Below are positions 36,234 to 45,455 of a stretch of 64,000 nt of DNA, piece after piece. Under the pieces are notes generated by a model, which saw nothing but the letters and a program-made list of their open reading frames with translations, ran no database searches and had not been told where the DNA came from. The stretch is from Leptospira_B sp964571605 (GTDB lineage Bacteria > Spirochaetota > Leptospiria > Leptospirales > Leptospiraceae). The DNA lies in assembly GCA_964571605.1 (NCBI GenBank), contig CAZNCS010000001.1, positions 1 to 64,000 on the forward strand. Direction: 5' to 3'. The first letter of the stretch is position 1. Every line of letters starts with the position of its first letter. A program made the translations under genes and the position numbers.

Positions 36234-38786
36234 TTAGAATTCGTTTTTAGAGAAGGAAAGGGTGGCGTGAAGTATATTCATTTTTCTGAATTCCCAGATA
36301 AAACTGACGGTTAGGCCCAGTCCCAGTGAAATGAAAGTTTCTTGGAATCCGATCGGTTCCAGTCCGAACAATCGTAGAAGTAAACTATTATGGAAAATTA
36401 TAGTGATGATAAGAATCGTAAGCGCTAAAATCCAATAAATCGTATAATTATCCTTTGGTAATACTTTAAAAAAAGGTTTAGAGTAGGATAAATTGGAAAA
36501 AATCAGACCGAAATTGGAAGCGATTAGGAAAAGGAAACCAAGCGAACGTATTTTTTCATGGGTCCAAAGGGATTCTTTTCCAAAGAAATAAAGAGCCAAT
36601 AATACGAATAGAACCGAGCCTCCTTGTAAAAGGCTGAGTAAAAAATTCTTTAGGCCGAGAAGATTTTCCGTTCTGGACCTGGGAGGGACACTGCCTACCG
36701 CATTTTCAGCGGGTAATCCTTCGAATACTAAAGAGCAGGATGGATCTATAATTAATTCAAATAATAATACATGAGCAGGAAGAAGGAAAAGGGGATCTCC
36801 TGTAAACACAGGTAGAAGTGACATTCCGATAATAGGAATATGGACTGAAATTATATAAGATACGCTTTTCTTTATATTTTCGTAAATTTGCCTTCCTAAT
36901 AGTATCGATTTCACTATGGAGGAAAAATTATCGTCTAAGAGCACCAAGTCGGAAGCCTCTCGGGCCACATCCGTTCCGCGTTTCCCCATAGAAATTCCGA
37001 TATGCGCAGCTTGCAAAGCGAGAGCGTCATTGACGCCGTCTCCGGTCATCGCAACAGTCTCACCTTTACTTTGTAATCGTTTCACGATTTTTAATTTTTG
37101 GTGGGGACGAATTCTGGAAAATATATTTGCTTTTTCTAATTTATAATCCAACTCGGAATCGGAAAGATTCTGTAGTTCTGCTCCGGTGAGAATCGAATCC
37201 GGGTGTTGCAATCCGATCTTTTTGGCGATTGCAGTAGCAGTTCCAGAATGGTCTCCGGTAATCATAACAACTTTGATTCCAGCTCGATTACAATCGGAAA
37301 TGGCGGAAGGGACTGATTCTCGAATCGGATCTTCTAAAACGACCAGACCTAAAAATTCAAAATCTAAATCGTGCTGATCGCTTGGAAGGTTTTGGTTTTT
37401 TACAAATGATTTTGCAACTCCCAAAATTCTAAATCCTTCTAAGGCATATTCTTCAGTAATTTCGGTCCATTTTTCCATCTTTTCCGGAGAAAAATGACAA
37501 AGATCGAAAATCGCTTCGGGAGCCCCTTTGGCTCCTACGAATATCTGGCCTGAATTTTCTTTAGAAAGCCAAGCATAACTTAAAGCCAAAAGTTTTTGAG
37601 TAAGCGGATATTCTTTTTCCAATTGCCAATTCGGATGGATATGTTCCGTCTTAGAAAGATATTGCAACCCGAGTTCTTGGATGGCTTTTTCCATCGGATC
37701 ATGAGGATCTTTTTGGGACGCGAGCACGGCGAATTCCAATAACGTATGAAATTTTTCAGGCATCTCTTTTAAATCCGAAGAGCAGTCCAAATATTCGTTC
37801 TCGTAAAATAACCCTTGTACCTTCATCTTGTTTTCGGTTAATGTGCCGGTTTTGTCGACGCATAAGACAGTAGCTGCTCCCAGAGTTTCGATTGCACTTA
37901 ACTCTCTGGTTAATACTCCGATTTTTGATATTCTCCAAGCTCCTAGAGAGAAGAATATACTCAATACGACAGGAAGTTCCTCCGGTATGACCGCCATGGA
38001 AAAAGTAAGTCCTGCAAGCAAGGCCTGTAGCCAATTTCCAGAACGAAACCCCAAACCTAAAATCAGGAATATACATAGTAGTCCGGCGAAAAGTGAGAAG
38101 AGTAATGTAAAACGTTTGATTTCTAGTTGTAAGGGACTTTCCGAACTGGAAATACTTCCCAATTCTTTTCCGATCTTTCCGATTTCGGTGAAATTGCCTG
38201 TATTATTAACTTTGAAAATGCCTTCTCCGGATACGACCGTACTACCAGCGTAAAGACGATTTGAATTTTCGTTATGTATTTCTCCCAATTTTGAATATTG
38301 TTTAGCTACACTAACGGATTCTCCTGTCAATAAGGACTCGTCTATATGTAGATTGAGAGAGGAAAGTAAAAATCCGTCGGCGGGAACCCTGTCTCCTTCT
38401 TTCACGAGTGCGATATCGTTTGGAACTACCTCTTTAGCGGAAATTTGCACCATCTTACCGTCACGAATTACTTTTGCGAGTAGAGGAGAGAGTTTTCTCA
38501 AAGAAGCCAACGCATTTTCGGATTTTCTTTTCTGGTAAATCGTAATGGATATTACAGCAATGACCGCGAAAGAAAGCATTGCTGCTTCTTCCAAATCGCC
38601 TAATAAAACATAAAGGAGACCGCAGGCAAGTAGTAGGAGCAACATCGGTTCTCCGAGTACGGCAATGGTCACCTTAAATAGGGAAGTTTTTCTGTTCTCA
38701 AGTTCGTTCGGACCGAATTTTGCAAATAACTTTAAAGCTTCTTCCGAGCTAAGTCCGGTCTGTAATTTATTTAGAGAGGTGTTCAT
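36234..38786 (-). CDS. P2-type cation-transporting ATPase (Ca2+-ATPase-like)
   Basis: An 850-residue inner-membrane pump. The N-terminal cation-ATPase domain has GLSSEEALKLFAKFGPNEL. The actuator has TGESVSVAK, TM4 has VIPEELPVVLSI, the phosphorylation motif is CVDKTGTLTENKMKV and the hinge is MTGDGVNDALAL. The C-terminal membrane domain has LLFELIIDPSCSLVFE at the TM6 ion site. The motifs match P2A-like bacterial Ca2+ ATPases more than heavy-metal or Mg pumps. The hinge has NDALAL rather than NDAPAL. It starts 46 nt after the end of the cbb3 assembly genes, so it may be read through from that operon. The ion is uncertain. Confidence 0.88.
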   Translation of the reverse strand: MNTSLNKLQTGLSSEEALKLFAKFGPNELENRKTSLFKVTIAVLGEPMLLLLLACGLLYVLLGDLEEAAMLSFAVIAVISITIYQKRKSENALASLRKLSPLLAKVIRDGKMVQISAKEVVPNDIALVKEGDRVPADGFLLSSLNLHIDESLLTGESVSVAKQYSKLGEIHNENSNRLYAGSTVVSGEGIFKVNNTGNFTEIGKIGKELGSISSSESPLQLEIKRFTLLFSLFAGLLCIFLILGLGFRSGNWLQALLAGLTFSMAVIPEELPVVLSIFFSLGAWRISKIGVLTRELSAIETLGAATVLCVDKTGTLTENKMKVQGLFYENEYLDCSSDLKEMPEKFHTLLEFAVLASQKDPHDPMEKAIQELGLQYLSKTEHIHPNWQLEKEYPLTQKLLALSYAWLSKENSGQIFVGAKGAPEAIFDLCHFSPEKMEKWTEITEEYALEGFRILGVAKSFVKNQNLPSDQHDLDFEFLGLVVLEDPIRESVPSAISDCNRAGIKVVMITGDHSGTATAIAKKIGLQHPDSILTGAELQNLSDSELDYKLEKANIFSRIRPHQKLKIVKRLQSKGETVAMTGDGVNDALALQAAHIGISMGKRGTDVAREASDLVLLDDNFSSIVKSILLGRQIYENIKKSVSYIISVHIPIIGMSLLPVFTGDPLFLLPAHVLLFELIIDPSCSLVFEGLPAENAVGSVPPRSRTENLLGLKNFLLSLLQGGSVLFVLLALYFFGKESLWTHEKIRSLGFLFLIASNFGLIFSNLSYSKPFFKVLPKDNYTIYWILALTILIITIIFHNSLLLRLFGLEPIGFQETFISLGLGLTVSFIWEFRKMNILHATLSFSKNEF

Positions 38787-38832
38787 ATTTATCGGGGACG
38801 TTTTTTAAATTTCTGTAATAAACTATTCGTCC

Positions 38833-39588
38833 TCAATGGTGATGAGAGTGGACATGTTCTATATTCGAATCTATAGGATTTGTATGTTCACCGTGTTGGT
38901 GGCCGAATCTGAATGCGATCATTAGAATGGAAACTACGACGGCAAGTCCTCCGGCGATACGTATTATTTTTCCTTTAAATTTGGATAATATCGAAGTGAA
39001 TCCGATTCCGAAGGCGAATAAGAGAGGGAAGGTTCCTAAAAAGAACGACACCATAATCGCCGATCCTAAAAGGGGAGATCCGCTTGCAAACGCAGTAATA
39101 AATGCAGGGTATAGAATCCCACATGGTAATAAACCAGTAAGCAATCCGAAAGAAAAACCTAATATTACGATCCGATTTGATTTTAATGGTCCGCTTCTCA
39201 ATTCGCCTAAAATCGGTTTTGCCAGTTTTCCCATCAACCTACCCAAATACATATTTGAGCCTGGGGATTTTCCAAAGAATAAATACAATCCCATAACAGC
39301 GAGAAAGAAAATCCCGATCCAAGCGGCGATTTCTTGGAAGGGCAAAAGACGAGATAATACTATATTTGTGCCTTCCCCTAAAAAACCAAGTAAGAGTCCG
39401 ATTAAGGAGTAAGAAAGAAGTCGCCCCGAATTATAAGAGAGTTGTAGGATCGAGTTTTTGGATTTCTCCGAAGGAGAAAGAAAAAGTGTGAGAGTCCCGG
39501 CAAGTGGGCCGCACATTCCGACACAATGTAAGGATCCCGTTAGTCCGTTTAAAAATGCGGCGCCAAATAAGGCAAAAGAGAGATCCAT
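38833..39588 (-). CDS. SafE/TauE-like membrane transporter of cbb3 oxidase clusters
   Basis: A 251-residue inner-membrane protein with six hydrophobic helices and conserved NGLTGSLHCVGMCGPLAG near the N terminus and GLLTGLLPCGILYP mid-protein, as in the DsbD/UreH-like proteins found next to ccoS. These are thought to handle copper or reductant for cbb3 oxidase assembly. The C terminus is strikingly His-rich (RFGHQHGEHTNP and HVHSHHH), consistent with metal binding. Its start codon ends directly beside the ccoS stop (0 nt gap), so it is the last gene of the cbb3 operon. Confidence 0.88.
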   Translation of the reverse strand: MDLSFALFGAAFLNGLTGSLHCVGMCGPLAGTLTLFLSPSEKSKNSILQLSYNSGRLLSYSLIGLLLGFLGEGTNIVLSRLLPFQEIAAWIGIFFLAVMGLYLFFGKSPGSNMYLGRLMGKLAKPILGELRSGPLKSNRIVILGFSFGLLTGLLPCGILYPAFITAFASGSPLLGSAIMVSFFLGTFPLLFAFGIGFTSILSKFKGKIIRIAGGLAVVVSILMIAFRFGHQHGEHTNPIDSNIEHVHSHHH

Positions 39589-39747
39589 CTATTTGTCTTC
39601 CTTCGGATTTTCTTCTTCGAAAAGCATTCTATATTTCGGACCCTCGATATCGTCGTATTGGCCCGTTCGATAACTCTGTATAAAAACGTAAAACGCTCCG
39701 AAAGCGATCATAAGTGCTATCGGAATCATAAGATATAATGCGTTCAT
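39589..39747 (-). CDS. ccoS: cbb3-type cytochrome oxidase assembly protein CcoS
   Basis: A 52-residue protein found in the gap between ccoI and the SafE-like gene. The sequence begins MNALYLMIPIALMIAFGAFY (one membrane helix) and continues with SYRTGQYDDIEGPKYRMLFE. The SGQFDDLDGPxxRILFDD-like motif is diagnostic of CcoS, which is needed for cofactor insertion into cbb3 oxidase. It overlaps ccoI by 4 nt and abuts the SafE-like start. Its tail PKYRMLFEEE resembles the CcoQ tail in this operon. Confidence 0.9.
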   Translation of the reverse strand: MNALYLMIPIALMIAFGAFYVFIQSYRTGQYDDIEGPKYRMLFEEENPKEDK

Positions 39748-42188
39748 ATAGAGATCCTATTTTTCATGGAAATGGAATTTAGAACCACAGTGAGAGAACT
39801 TAGAGTCATAAATCCAGCGCAAATTACAGGAAGCATAAGTCCGGAAGCAGCAAGAGGAATCATTATAGAATTATAAATAATGGAAAGAAAAACATTCTGT
39901 AGAATTATGGATCTGGTTTTTCGTGAAATGGCGATCGATTTTGGCAATGAATCCAATCGATTTTTAACCAGTACTACGTCGGAACGATCCAGAGATAGAT
40001 CCGAGCCCATTCCCATTGAAATTCCCAAATTGGATTGTGCAATACAAACCGAGTCATTGATACCGTCTCCGACCATAACCACGGTTTCTCCTTTTTCCTG
40101 CGCTTGCTTGATCCGGTCTCTTTTTTGGATGGGTGAAAGGTCGGAAGAATACTCTGTAATACCTAACTCCTCGGCTAATGTGCGGACTTTATCGTAGGAA
40201 TCTCCGGAAAGTATTTCTATGTTTGGAATGAATTTTTTAATTTTGCGAATACTTTCCTTCGCTTCTAATCTTGCCTTATCTCCGAATTCCCAAGCAGCTA
40301 AAGGGAGTCCATTCGCGGTCAAATAGATCCATCCGTCGTTAATTTCGTTCTGATCGATCGTAAAGTTTCGGTTTCCGATCTTATATAAAATGTCTGTCCC
40401 GTTTTTTGCTTCGATTCCTTTGCCCGGGATTTCTTTGATATAACTCCAATGTATACTGTCTTTTTTTGTTTTTGAATTTTGTTTCTCCTCATCCTCGGAA
40501 AGTGTACGAACGAAGGAGCGTGCAATCGGATGCGCGGAATATTTTTCTAAATTTATTCCCAAATTGCGATAATAGCTTATATTATTTTGGTCACCGAAAT
40601 TTTTCTCGGATTTTAATTCCAATTTTCCGGAGGTCAATGTTCCCGTTTTGTCAAAAAAGATACGATTTGCTTTGGCAAGTATTTCAGCTGTTTCCGGGTT
40701 TTTGATTAGAACTCCTTCTTTGGATTGTATCCAGTGGCCTACAACTAAAGCGGCGGGAACACTTAGGCCTAATGCGCAGGGGCAGGCTACGATTAAAACG
40801 CTGATCGTATTCAGGATTGCATTTTCTATGGAACCGAAGTACCACCAGAAAGAAAATGTTCCGAGAGCCACAACTAAAACGATTTCGATAAAAACAACCG
40901 CCACTCGATCTGTAACTCTTTGGATTTTGGGTTTTGTCAAAAGAGAATCTTCCAATAGTCTTCCGATTTTTGCCAGAGTACTTTCTCTGGATGTTCCAAA
41001 GGATCTGATAGTAATATTACTGGAAAGACAGACAGATCCTGCTTTTACTTCTTCTCCTTTTGTCTTGCGGATCGGTTTACTTTCCCCGGTTAACACGGAT
41101 TCGTCGAAGAAGGCTTCGGAATTTTCAATTTCACCGTCCACTGGCGCGCGACTTCCGTAAGATAAACCGATTATATCGTTTTTTTCGATCGAGGAAGTGG
41201 ATCGTTTTTCCCAGGATTCGTTTCTTTTTACATCGTATTCCTCAGGGATTAAGGAAAGCAATTCTCCGATTTTCATTCCCGCCTTATAACGAATCATAGC
41301 CTCCAGATATTTTCCTAAAAGTATGAAGAAGTAAATCGTGCAGACAGAATCGAAATACACTTCTCCATTTCCCGATATGGTGACGTAAATACTGTAAAAA
41401 TACGCTAGAGCTACTCCTAAGAATAAAAGAGTATCCACGGAAAGAATATGACGTTTCCAGGATTCATATGCTCCTTTCCAAAATGGATAACCGGAGTAGA
41501 AAAAAACAGGGGTTGCTAATATCCAGGAAACATAATGGAAAAGATTTTTAATATTCAATTCCATTCCTTCGAAATACCCGGCATACAGGCTTGCGGAAAA
41601 TAGCATGATATTCCCCCAACAAAACCCGGCCACCGTCATTCGAAACGCCAAATCTTTAAAAGGTTTTTCTACTTTTGATTCCGATTTTAAGGGAGAATAT
41701 AAACTGGGTTTATATCCAAGTTCTCGGATGGAATGAAAAATTTTTTCCAAGGAAACTTTTTGTGGATCGAAAACCAGTTTTAGTCTTCCTGTCCCGAAAT
41801 TGATTCTCGCCTCTTGGACACCCGAAATTTTACTTGTGGCTGTTTCGATCAACCAGACACAAGCAGAACAGTGGATTCCGGAAACTGTAACGAACGTGCT
41901 CCCCATTCCATTCGGTAAATTTTCGACATATTCGGAATATACAGAAGTATTATCTATGTTCGTATCGGATTCGGCGATATTCTTTTCTAATTTGGTAGGA
42001 CCTATAATTTGAGTCCCTCTGATTTGATAAAAATGATCTAATCCGCTCGTAAGTAATAAGGCGGATAAGGTTGCGCATCCATTGCAGCAGTACTCTCTTT
42101 GGATTCCATTATGATTCGTGAATACTGGTTTTTCATCTATTATGGAATTGCAATGAAAACAGACGGTTTTAATCTTAGAATCGTTCAA
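39744..42188 (-). CDS. ccoI: Copper P1B-type ATPase for cbb3 oxidase assembly (CcoI/FixI)
   Basis: An 814-residue inner-membrane pump. An N-terminal cysteine-rich module (CFHCNSII and YCCNGCATL) precedes an HMA domain with SGIHCSACVWLIE. The membrane metal site is CPCALGLSVP, the actuator has TGESKPIRK, the phosphorylation motif is FDKTGTLTSG, SAHPIARSF lies in the nucleotide domain and the hinge is GDGINDSVCI. These features and the position between ccoH and ccoS identify the FixI/CcoI copper pump that supplies Cu for the oxidase. It starts with TTG, overlapping the ccoH stop (TTGA), which implies translational coupling. Confidence 0.95.
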   Translation of the reverse strand: MNDSKIKTVCFHCNSIIDEKPVFTNHNGIQREYCCNGCATLSALLLTSGLDHFYQIRGTQIIGPTKLEKNIAESDTNIDNTSVYSEYVENLPNGMGSTFVTVSGIHCSACVWLIETATSKISGVQEARINFGTGRLKLVFDPQKVSLEKIFHSIRELGYKPSLYSPLKSESKVEKPFKDLAFRMTVAGFCWGNIMLFSASLYAGYFEGMELNIKNLFHYVSWILATPVFFYSGYPFWKGAYESWKRHILSVDTLLFLGVALAYFYSIYVTISGNGEVYFDSVCTIYFFILLGKYLEAMIRYKAGMKIGELLSLIPEEYDVKRNESWEKRSTSSIEKNDIIGLSYGSRAPVDGEIENSEAFFDESVLTGESKPIRKTKGEEVKAGSVCLSSNITIRSFGTSRESTLAKIGRLLEDSLLTKPKIQRVTDRVAVVFIEIVLVVALGTFSFWWYFGSIENAILNTISVLIVACPCALGLSVPAALVVGHWIQSKEGVLIKNPETAEILAKANRIFFDKTGTLTSGKLELKSEKNFGDQNNISYYRNLGINLEKYSAHPIARSFVRTLSEDEEKQNSKTKKDSIHWSYIKEIPGKGIEAKNGTDILYKIGNRNFTIDQNEINDGWIYLTANGLPLAAWEFGDKARLEAKESIRKIKKFIPNIEILSGDSYDKVRTLAEELGITEYSSDLSPIQKRDRIKQAQEKGETVVMVGDGINDSVCIAQSNLGISMGMGSDLSLDRSDVVLVKNRLDSLPKSIAISRKTRSIILQNVFLSIIYNSIMIPLAASGLMLPVICAGFMTLSSLTVVLNSISMKNRISI

Positions 42189-42676
42189 GGTTCGATCCGT
42201 ATCTGTTTCGTTTTTTCCAACAAACCTTCCTTAGTTTTTGCTGAAATACTGATCCGCCAAGATCCCGAAAATGGAATTTCCAATTCGCCCGAATAATTTC
42301 CTTTATCGATTTCTTTTAATAGAAGTGTTCGGTTGAAAGTGTCACTTGCACTTCTTTCTAGTTTAAGTTGAATTTGCGCGCCGGAGATCGATTCTTTTCC
42401 TTTCTGAAATCTTACGGATATATTCTGTTTACCCGGTTTGAGTGAGGTCGGCTGACTGAGCCAAGGTGTATGGAGTTCGTATCCCATCTTCACCATTTCA
42501 CGTTGGGAAGCTACGGTTTGGTCGTATTTCAAACCTTTTTCGTAATAGTTTGAATCTACCGGAGGAGTATGACCTGCCACTGCGATTCGAACCGTAACGA
42601 ATGTCGCTGTAAATAGTAGCGCGAAGGTAATCCCGATTAGAACGAATGCTTGTTTAAGGCTTCTGTGCATGGGCAA
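42185..42676 (-). CDS. ccoH: FixH/CcoH-like oxidase assembly protein
   Basis: A 163-residue protein with one N-terminal membrane helix (about 10-30) and a periplasmic beta-sandwich domain. YYEKGLKYDQTVASQ shortly after the helix is typical of FixH. FixH stabilises the Cu pump and aids cbb3 maturation. It overlaps ccoG by 23 nt and ccoI by 4 nt. Confidence 0.9.
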   Translation of the reverse strand: MPMHRSLKQAFVLIGITFALLFTATFVTVRIAVAGHTPPVDSNYYEKGLKYDQTVASQREMVKMGYELHTPWLSQPTSLKPGKQNISVRFQKGKESISGAQIQLKLERSASDTFNRTLLLKEIDKGNYSGELEIPFSGSWRISISAKTKEGLLEKTKQIRIEP

Positions 42677-44033
42677 TCCTCGTATTATTTGTATTTTGTT
42701 TTTGAACCAAACTTAAGGGTAAAAGAAAAGGAATGTCGATTGATTTGTTGAAATTCGGATCTAGGATATCCGCTATTTTCAAACGAATCTCGTGACTTTT
42801 TTGAGTTATGTCTTCGGGAGTTGCATTTAACTCGATGAACAAACGATATCTTTTTTCGGAATTGCCGGGGAGTTCAACCGTTGCGTTGACGGTTCCTCCT
42901 ACAAGTATTTTACGAATTCCTTTTAGATCGGTTTGCTCTATTTCAAAATGGAGAGTACGATCGATAACTGTCAGATTTTGCATTTGCACTTCGTAAAAAT
43001 TTCTAACAATTCCTTCTTCCAAAACCTGAGGTTGGATATTTCTATCCGCGATAATCGATAGATACAAAGGTACTCGTTTCCATAAGAGAAGGCTTAGAAC
43101 AGAAAGAACCAGAATAAGAGCGCTCGAATAAAGAATTGTTCTTGGGCGGATCCATTGGATTTTCGAATCTTTTTGTTCGATCTGATTTTCGGACCAATAT
43201 CCGATCAGAGTTTTTTTATTTTCTTTCGCCATTTGTTGAGTGCAGGCATCCGAACATTTTCCGCAGGCGATACATCCTACGTTAGTTCCCTCTCGGATAT
43301 CGATTCCTGTAGGACAAACGACCAAACACATATTGCAAGCGGTGCAATCTCCTATTTTTACCTTTTCCTTTCTTCTAGGTTCTCCTCTTTGGAAATCATA
43401 AGTGATGTTTACTGAGTGAGCGTCCATCATCACAGTCTGAAAACGTGCATAAGGACATGCGTATTTGCAGAACTGCTCTCGGATAAAGGCGATATCCGCA
43501 TACATGGCAAAGGTAAAGAAAGCGAGATATCCCGACCAACCGGGTATATTTCCGTTTGTTTTCAAATCCATTATGGAATCTATCATACGATGCGGATCCG
43601 CAAAATATGAGACCCATGCAGATGAAGCAAGTAGGCTGACTAAGATCCAAGACAGATGAGTGGAAATTTTGGGAAATAAGGGCGCGTCTTTTTTACCGTA
43701 TTTAGAACCTTGGAGGAATCTTCCGATTCCGTCGAAGATATCCGTATAGATCGTTTGCGGACAGCCCCAACCGCACCAGACTCTTCCGATTAACGTAGTG
43801 AAGAAGAATAAGGCCAAGCCCATTCCCATCAGAAATAAATGTAGAAAGTAACCTTCTTGGGGAGTGAAAATATTTCCTAAAAGAAAGAATTTTCTATCCG
43901 GTATATCCAAGCGTATGAGAGGCATTCCGTTCCAACGGAACCAAGGAGTGACAAAAAAAACGAAAACGAGAATGGACTGCACGTAGTACCGTGCAGTTCT
44001 AATTTTACCGGAGATAGGTCGTGAAACGATCAT
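42654..44033 (-). CDS. ccoG: Cytochrome c oxidase accessory protein CcoG
   Basis: A 459-residue polytopic ferredoxin-like protein. The N-terminal membrane helices include TLIGRVWCGWGCPQTIY, and the first Cys cluster has EQFCKYACPYARFQ. Two 4Fe-4S clusters follow: CTACNMCLVVCPTGIDI and CIACGKCSDAC. A C-terminal helix and an Ig-like FixG_C domain (about 340-455) complete the fold. CcoG is a cupric reductase in cbb3 assembly. It lies 37 nt after ccoP in the operon. Confidence 0.95.
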   Translation of the reverse strand: MIVSRPISGKIRTARYYVQSILVFVFFVTPWFRWNGMPLIRLDIPDRKFFLLGNIFTPQEGYFLHLFLMGMGLALFFFTTLIGRVWCGWGCPQTIYTDIFDGIGRFLQGSKYGKKDAPLFPKISTHLSWILVSLLASSAWVSYFADPHRMIDSIMDLKTNGNIPGWSGYLAFFTFAMYADIAFIREQFCKYACPYARFQTVMMDAHSVNITYDFQRGEPRRKEKVKIGDCTACNMCLVVCPTGIDIREGTNVGCIACGKCSDACTQQMAKENKKTLIGYWSENQIEQKDSKIQWIRPRTILYSSALILVLSVLSLLLWKRVPLYLSIIADRNIQPQVLEEGIVRNFYEVQMQNLTVIDRTLHFEIEQTDLKGIRKILVGGTVNATVELPGNSEKRYRLFIELNATPEDITQKSHEIRLKIADILDPNFNKSIDIPFLLPLSLVQKQNTNNTRIAHAQKP

Positions 44034-44070
44034 TTTACATTCCTTCTTTTCACAACTTTTCTCCCTGCTA

Positions 44071-44604
44071 TCATTTTGAAGCCCGTATATCCGGATTTCG
44101 AGAAGCCAACCATGCTAATACTTGATAGACTTTTTCAGACCCAAGGCTCATCTCGTGGGGAGGCATAGGTCCTCTTCCTAATTTAGTTTTTTCGACCGAA
44201 ACTCCTTTCATTACGGTTTCATAAAGTTTTCCATCGGTATTTCCATGTAGCCAATCTTTATCCATAAGATTCGGTCCTACTAAACCTTCTCCCGTCGGGC
44301 CGTGGCATGCTACACAATACGTTTGAAAGGTGGTCTGGCCTGCCGTGACGGCTTCAGGATTGTTTCTCATCGGGTTGGAGCCGTCGGAGGATTGAACTGC
44401 GACATTTCGGTTTGGAAATTGTTCTTTGTATTCTTCTAGTTGTGCGGAATAATATTCCGAGGTTCCCCAATCGGAAAATCCGTGAAAGTATATCGGATAT
44501 ATGATCGCAATTACGATAGAACCCAGGAACACCCATTTCCACCACGCAGGCAGCGGGTTTTCACCTTGTCGGATTCCATCAAATTCTTTATTTGGTTCGC
44601 TCAT
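44071..44604 (-). CDS. ccoP: cbb3 oxidase subunit III, short mono-haem CcoP
   Basis: A 177-residue membrane-bound cytochrome c. The N terminus carries FDGIRQGENPLPAWWKWVFL, the typical CcoP entry into a membrane helix (about 22-40). One cytochrome c domain holds CVACH (C97, C100, H101) and GPMPPHEMSLG with a probable Met ligand. Typical CcoP is about 300 residues with two c haems; only one CxxCH is present here, so this is a reduced form. It lies between ccoQ and ccoG, 4 nt after the ccoQ stop. Confidence 0.93.
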   Translation of the reverse strand: MSEPNKEFDGIRQGENPLPAWWKWVFLGSIVIAIIYPIYFHGFSDWGTSEYYSAQLEEYKEQFPNRNVAVQSSDGSNPMRNNPEAVTAGQTTFQTYCVACHGPTGEGLVGPNLMDKDWLHGNTDGKLYETVMKGVSVEKTKLGRGPMPPHEMSLGSEKVYQVLAWLASRNPDIRASK

Positions 44605-44608
44605 AAAA

Positions 44609-44755
44609 TCAATCCTCCTCTAACATTCTATATTTGGGTTTTTCCATTCTGTCTTTCCGCGAACGACGATATACATAAAGGAAAATAATCGAAATTGCGA
44701 TCATCATGATCGGCAAACGAAGTGATTTATAAATTTGTAAAGTATCTAGATCCAA
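44609..44755 (-). CDS. ccoQ: cbb3 oxidase small subunit CcoQ
   Basis: A 48-residue protein found by reading the gap between ccoO and ccoP. One membrane helix (LRLPIMMIAISIIFLYVYRR, about 12-31) is followed by RKDRMEKPKYRMLEED. The size, position and topology match CcoQ/FixQ. The start is TTG at 44755, preceded by GAGGAA at suitable spacing; no ATG fits. The tail resembles that of CcoS in the same operon. Confidence 0.82.
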   Translation of the reverse strand: MDLDTLQIYKSLRLPIMMIAISIIFLYVYRRSRKDRMEKPKYRMLEED

Positions 44756-44765
44756 AGTTCGTTCC

Positions 44766-45455
44766 TCATTGTAGACTTTTTGCGAGTTCCGCTCCGTCTC
44801 TTCCTAATTTGAGAAGATAGGCGATGAGAGCGTCGCCCTCAGTTTTGCCGGAAACAAGAGAGGCGACCGCTTCGATCTCCGCGTCTGAGTATGGAACGCC
44901 GACTTTTCTAAGACCTTTCATATGATCCGCTATTTTAGTCGGATCCAATAAGGCGGATTCTGCAAAGAGCCAAGGATAGGACGGCATGATAGAACCTTTG
45001 GCGGTATCTCTTGGATTGATTAAATGTGTCTTATGCCACTCCGCGGAAGGTTGGATCTGGGACTCATGAGCCAGATCCGGTCCTGTCCGTTTAGAACCCC
45101 AAAGAAAAGGATGATCATACACATATTCTCCCGCTTTGGAATACCCGTCTTTACCGTAGGATTGTTGGGGATCGAAACGATCTACTTCCCATTTGAAAGG
45201 GCGAATCATTTGGGTGTGACAGTTATTACATCCTTCTTTTTGATAAATATCCCTTCCTGCCAATTCTAACGCGTTATACGGCTTTGTTCCTGATATTGGC
45301 TCCGCGGTTTTGGTAAGAAAGAACGGCGGAATGAGTTCGAAAATTCCTCCGATTAGAATCGCTACCATCGTATATAGAGTGAATTTAACTCCGTTTTTTT
45401 CCCATTGGTCCGTAAATCCGGAGAACCAATCCAATAATTTGTCGAACCAATTCAT
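44766..45455 (-). CDS. ccoO: cbb3 oxidase subunit II, CcoO
   Basis: A 229-residue membrane-anchored mono-haem cytochrome c. The N-terminal helix (about 25-45, AILIGGIFELIPPFF) is followed by GRDIYQKEGCNNCHTQM (haem site C76-N-N-C79-H80) and RPFKWEVDRF. Further motifs GPDLAHE and SIMPSYPWL contain the axial Met. It passes electrons to CcoN. It overlaps ccoN by 4 nt (ATGA). Confidence 0.96.
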   Translation of the reverse strand: MNWFDKLLDWFSGFTDQWEKNGVKFTLYTMVAILIGGIFELIPPFFLTKTAEPISGTKPYNALELAGRDIYQKEGCNNCHTQMIRPFKWEVDRFDPQQSYGKDGYSKAGEYVYDHPFLWGSKRTGPDLAHESQIQPSAEWHKTHLINPRDTAKGSIMPSYPWLFAESALLDPTKIADHMKGLRKVGVPYSDAEIEAVASLVSGKTEGDALIAYLLKLGRDGAELAKSLQ

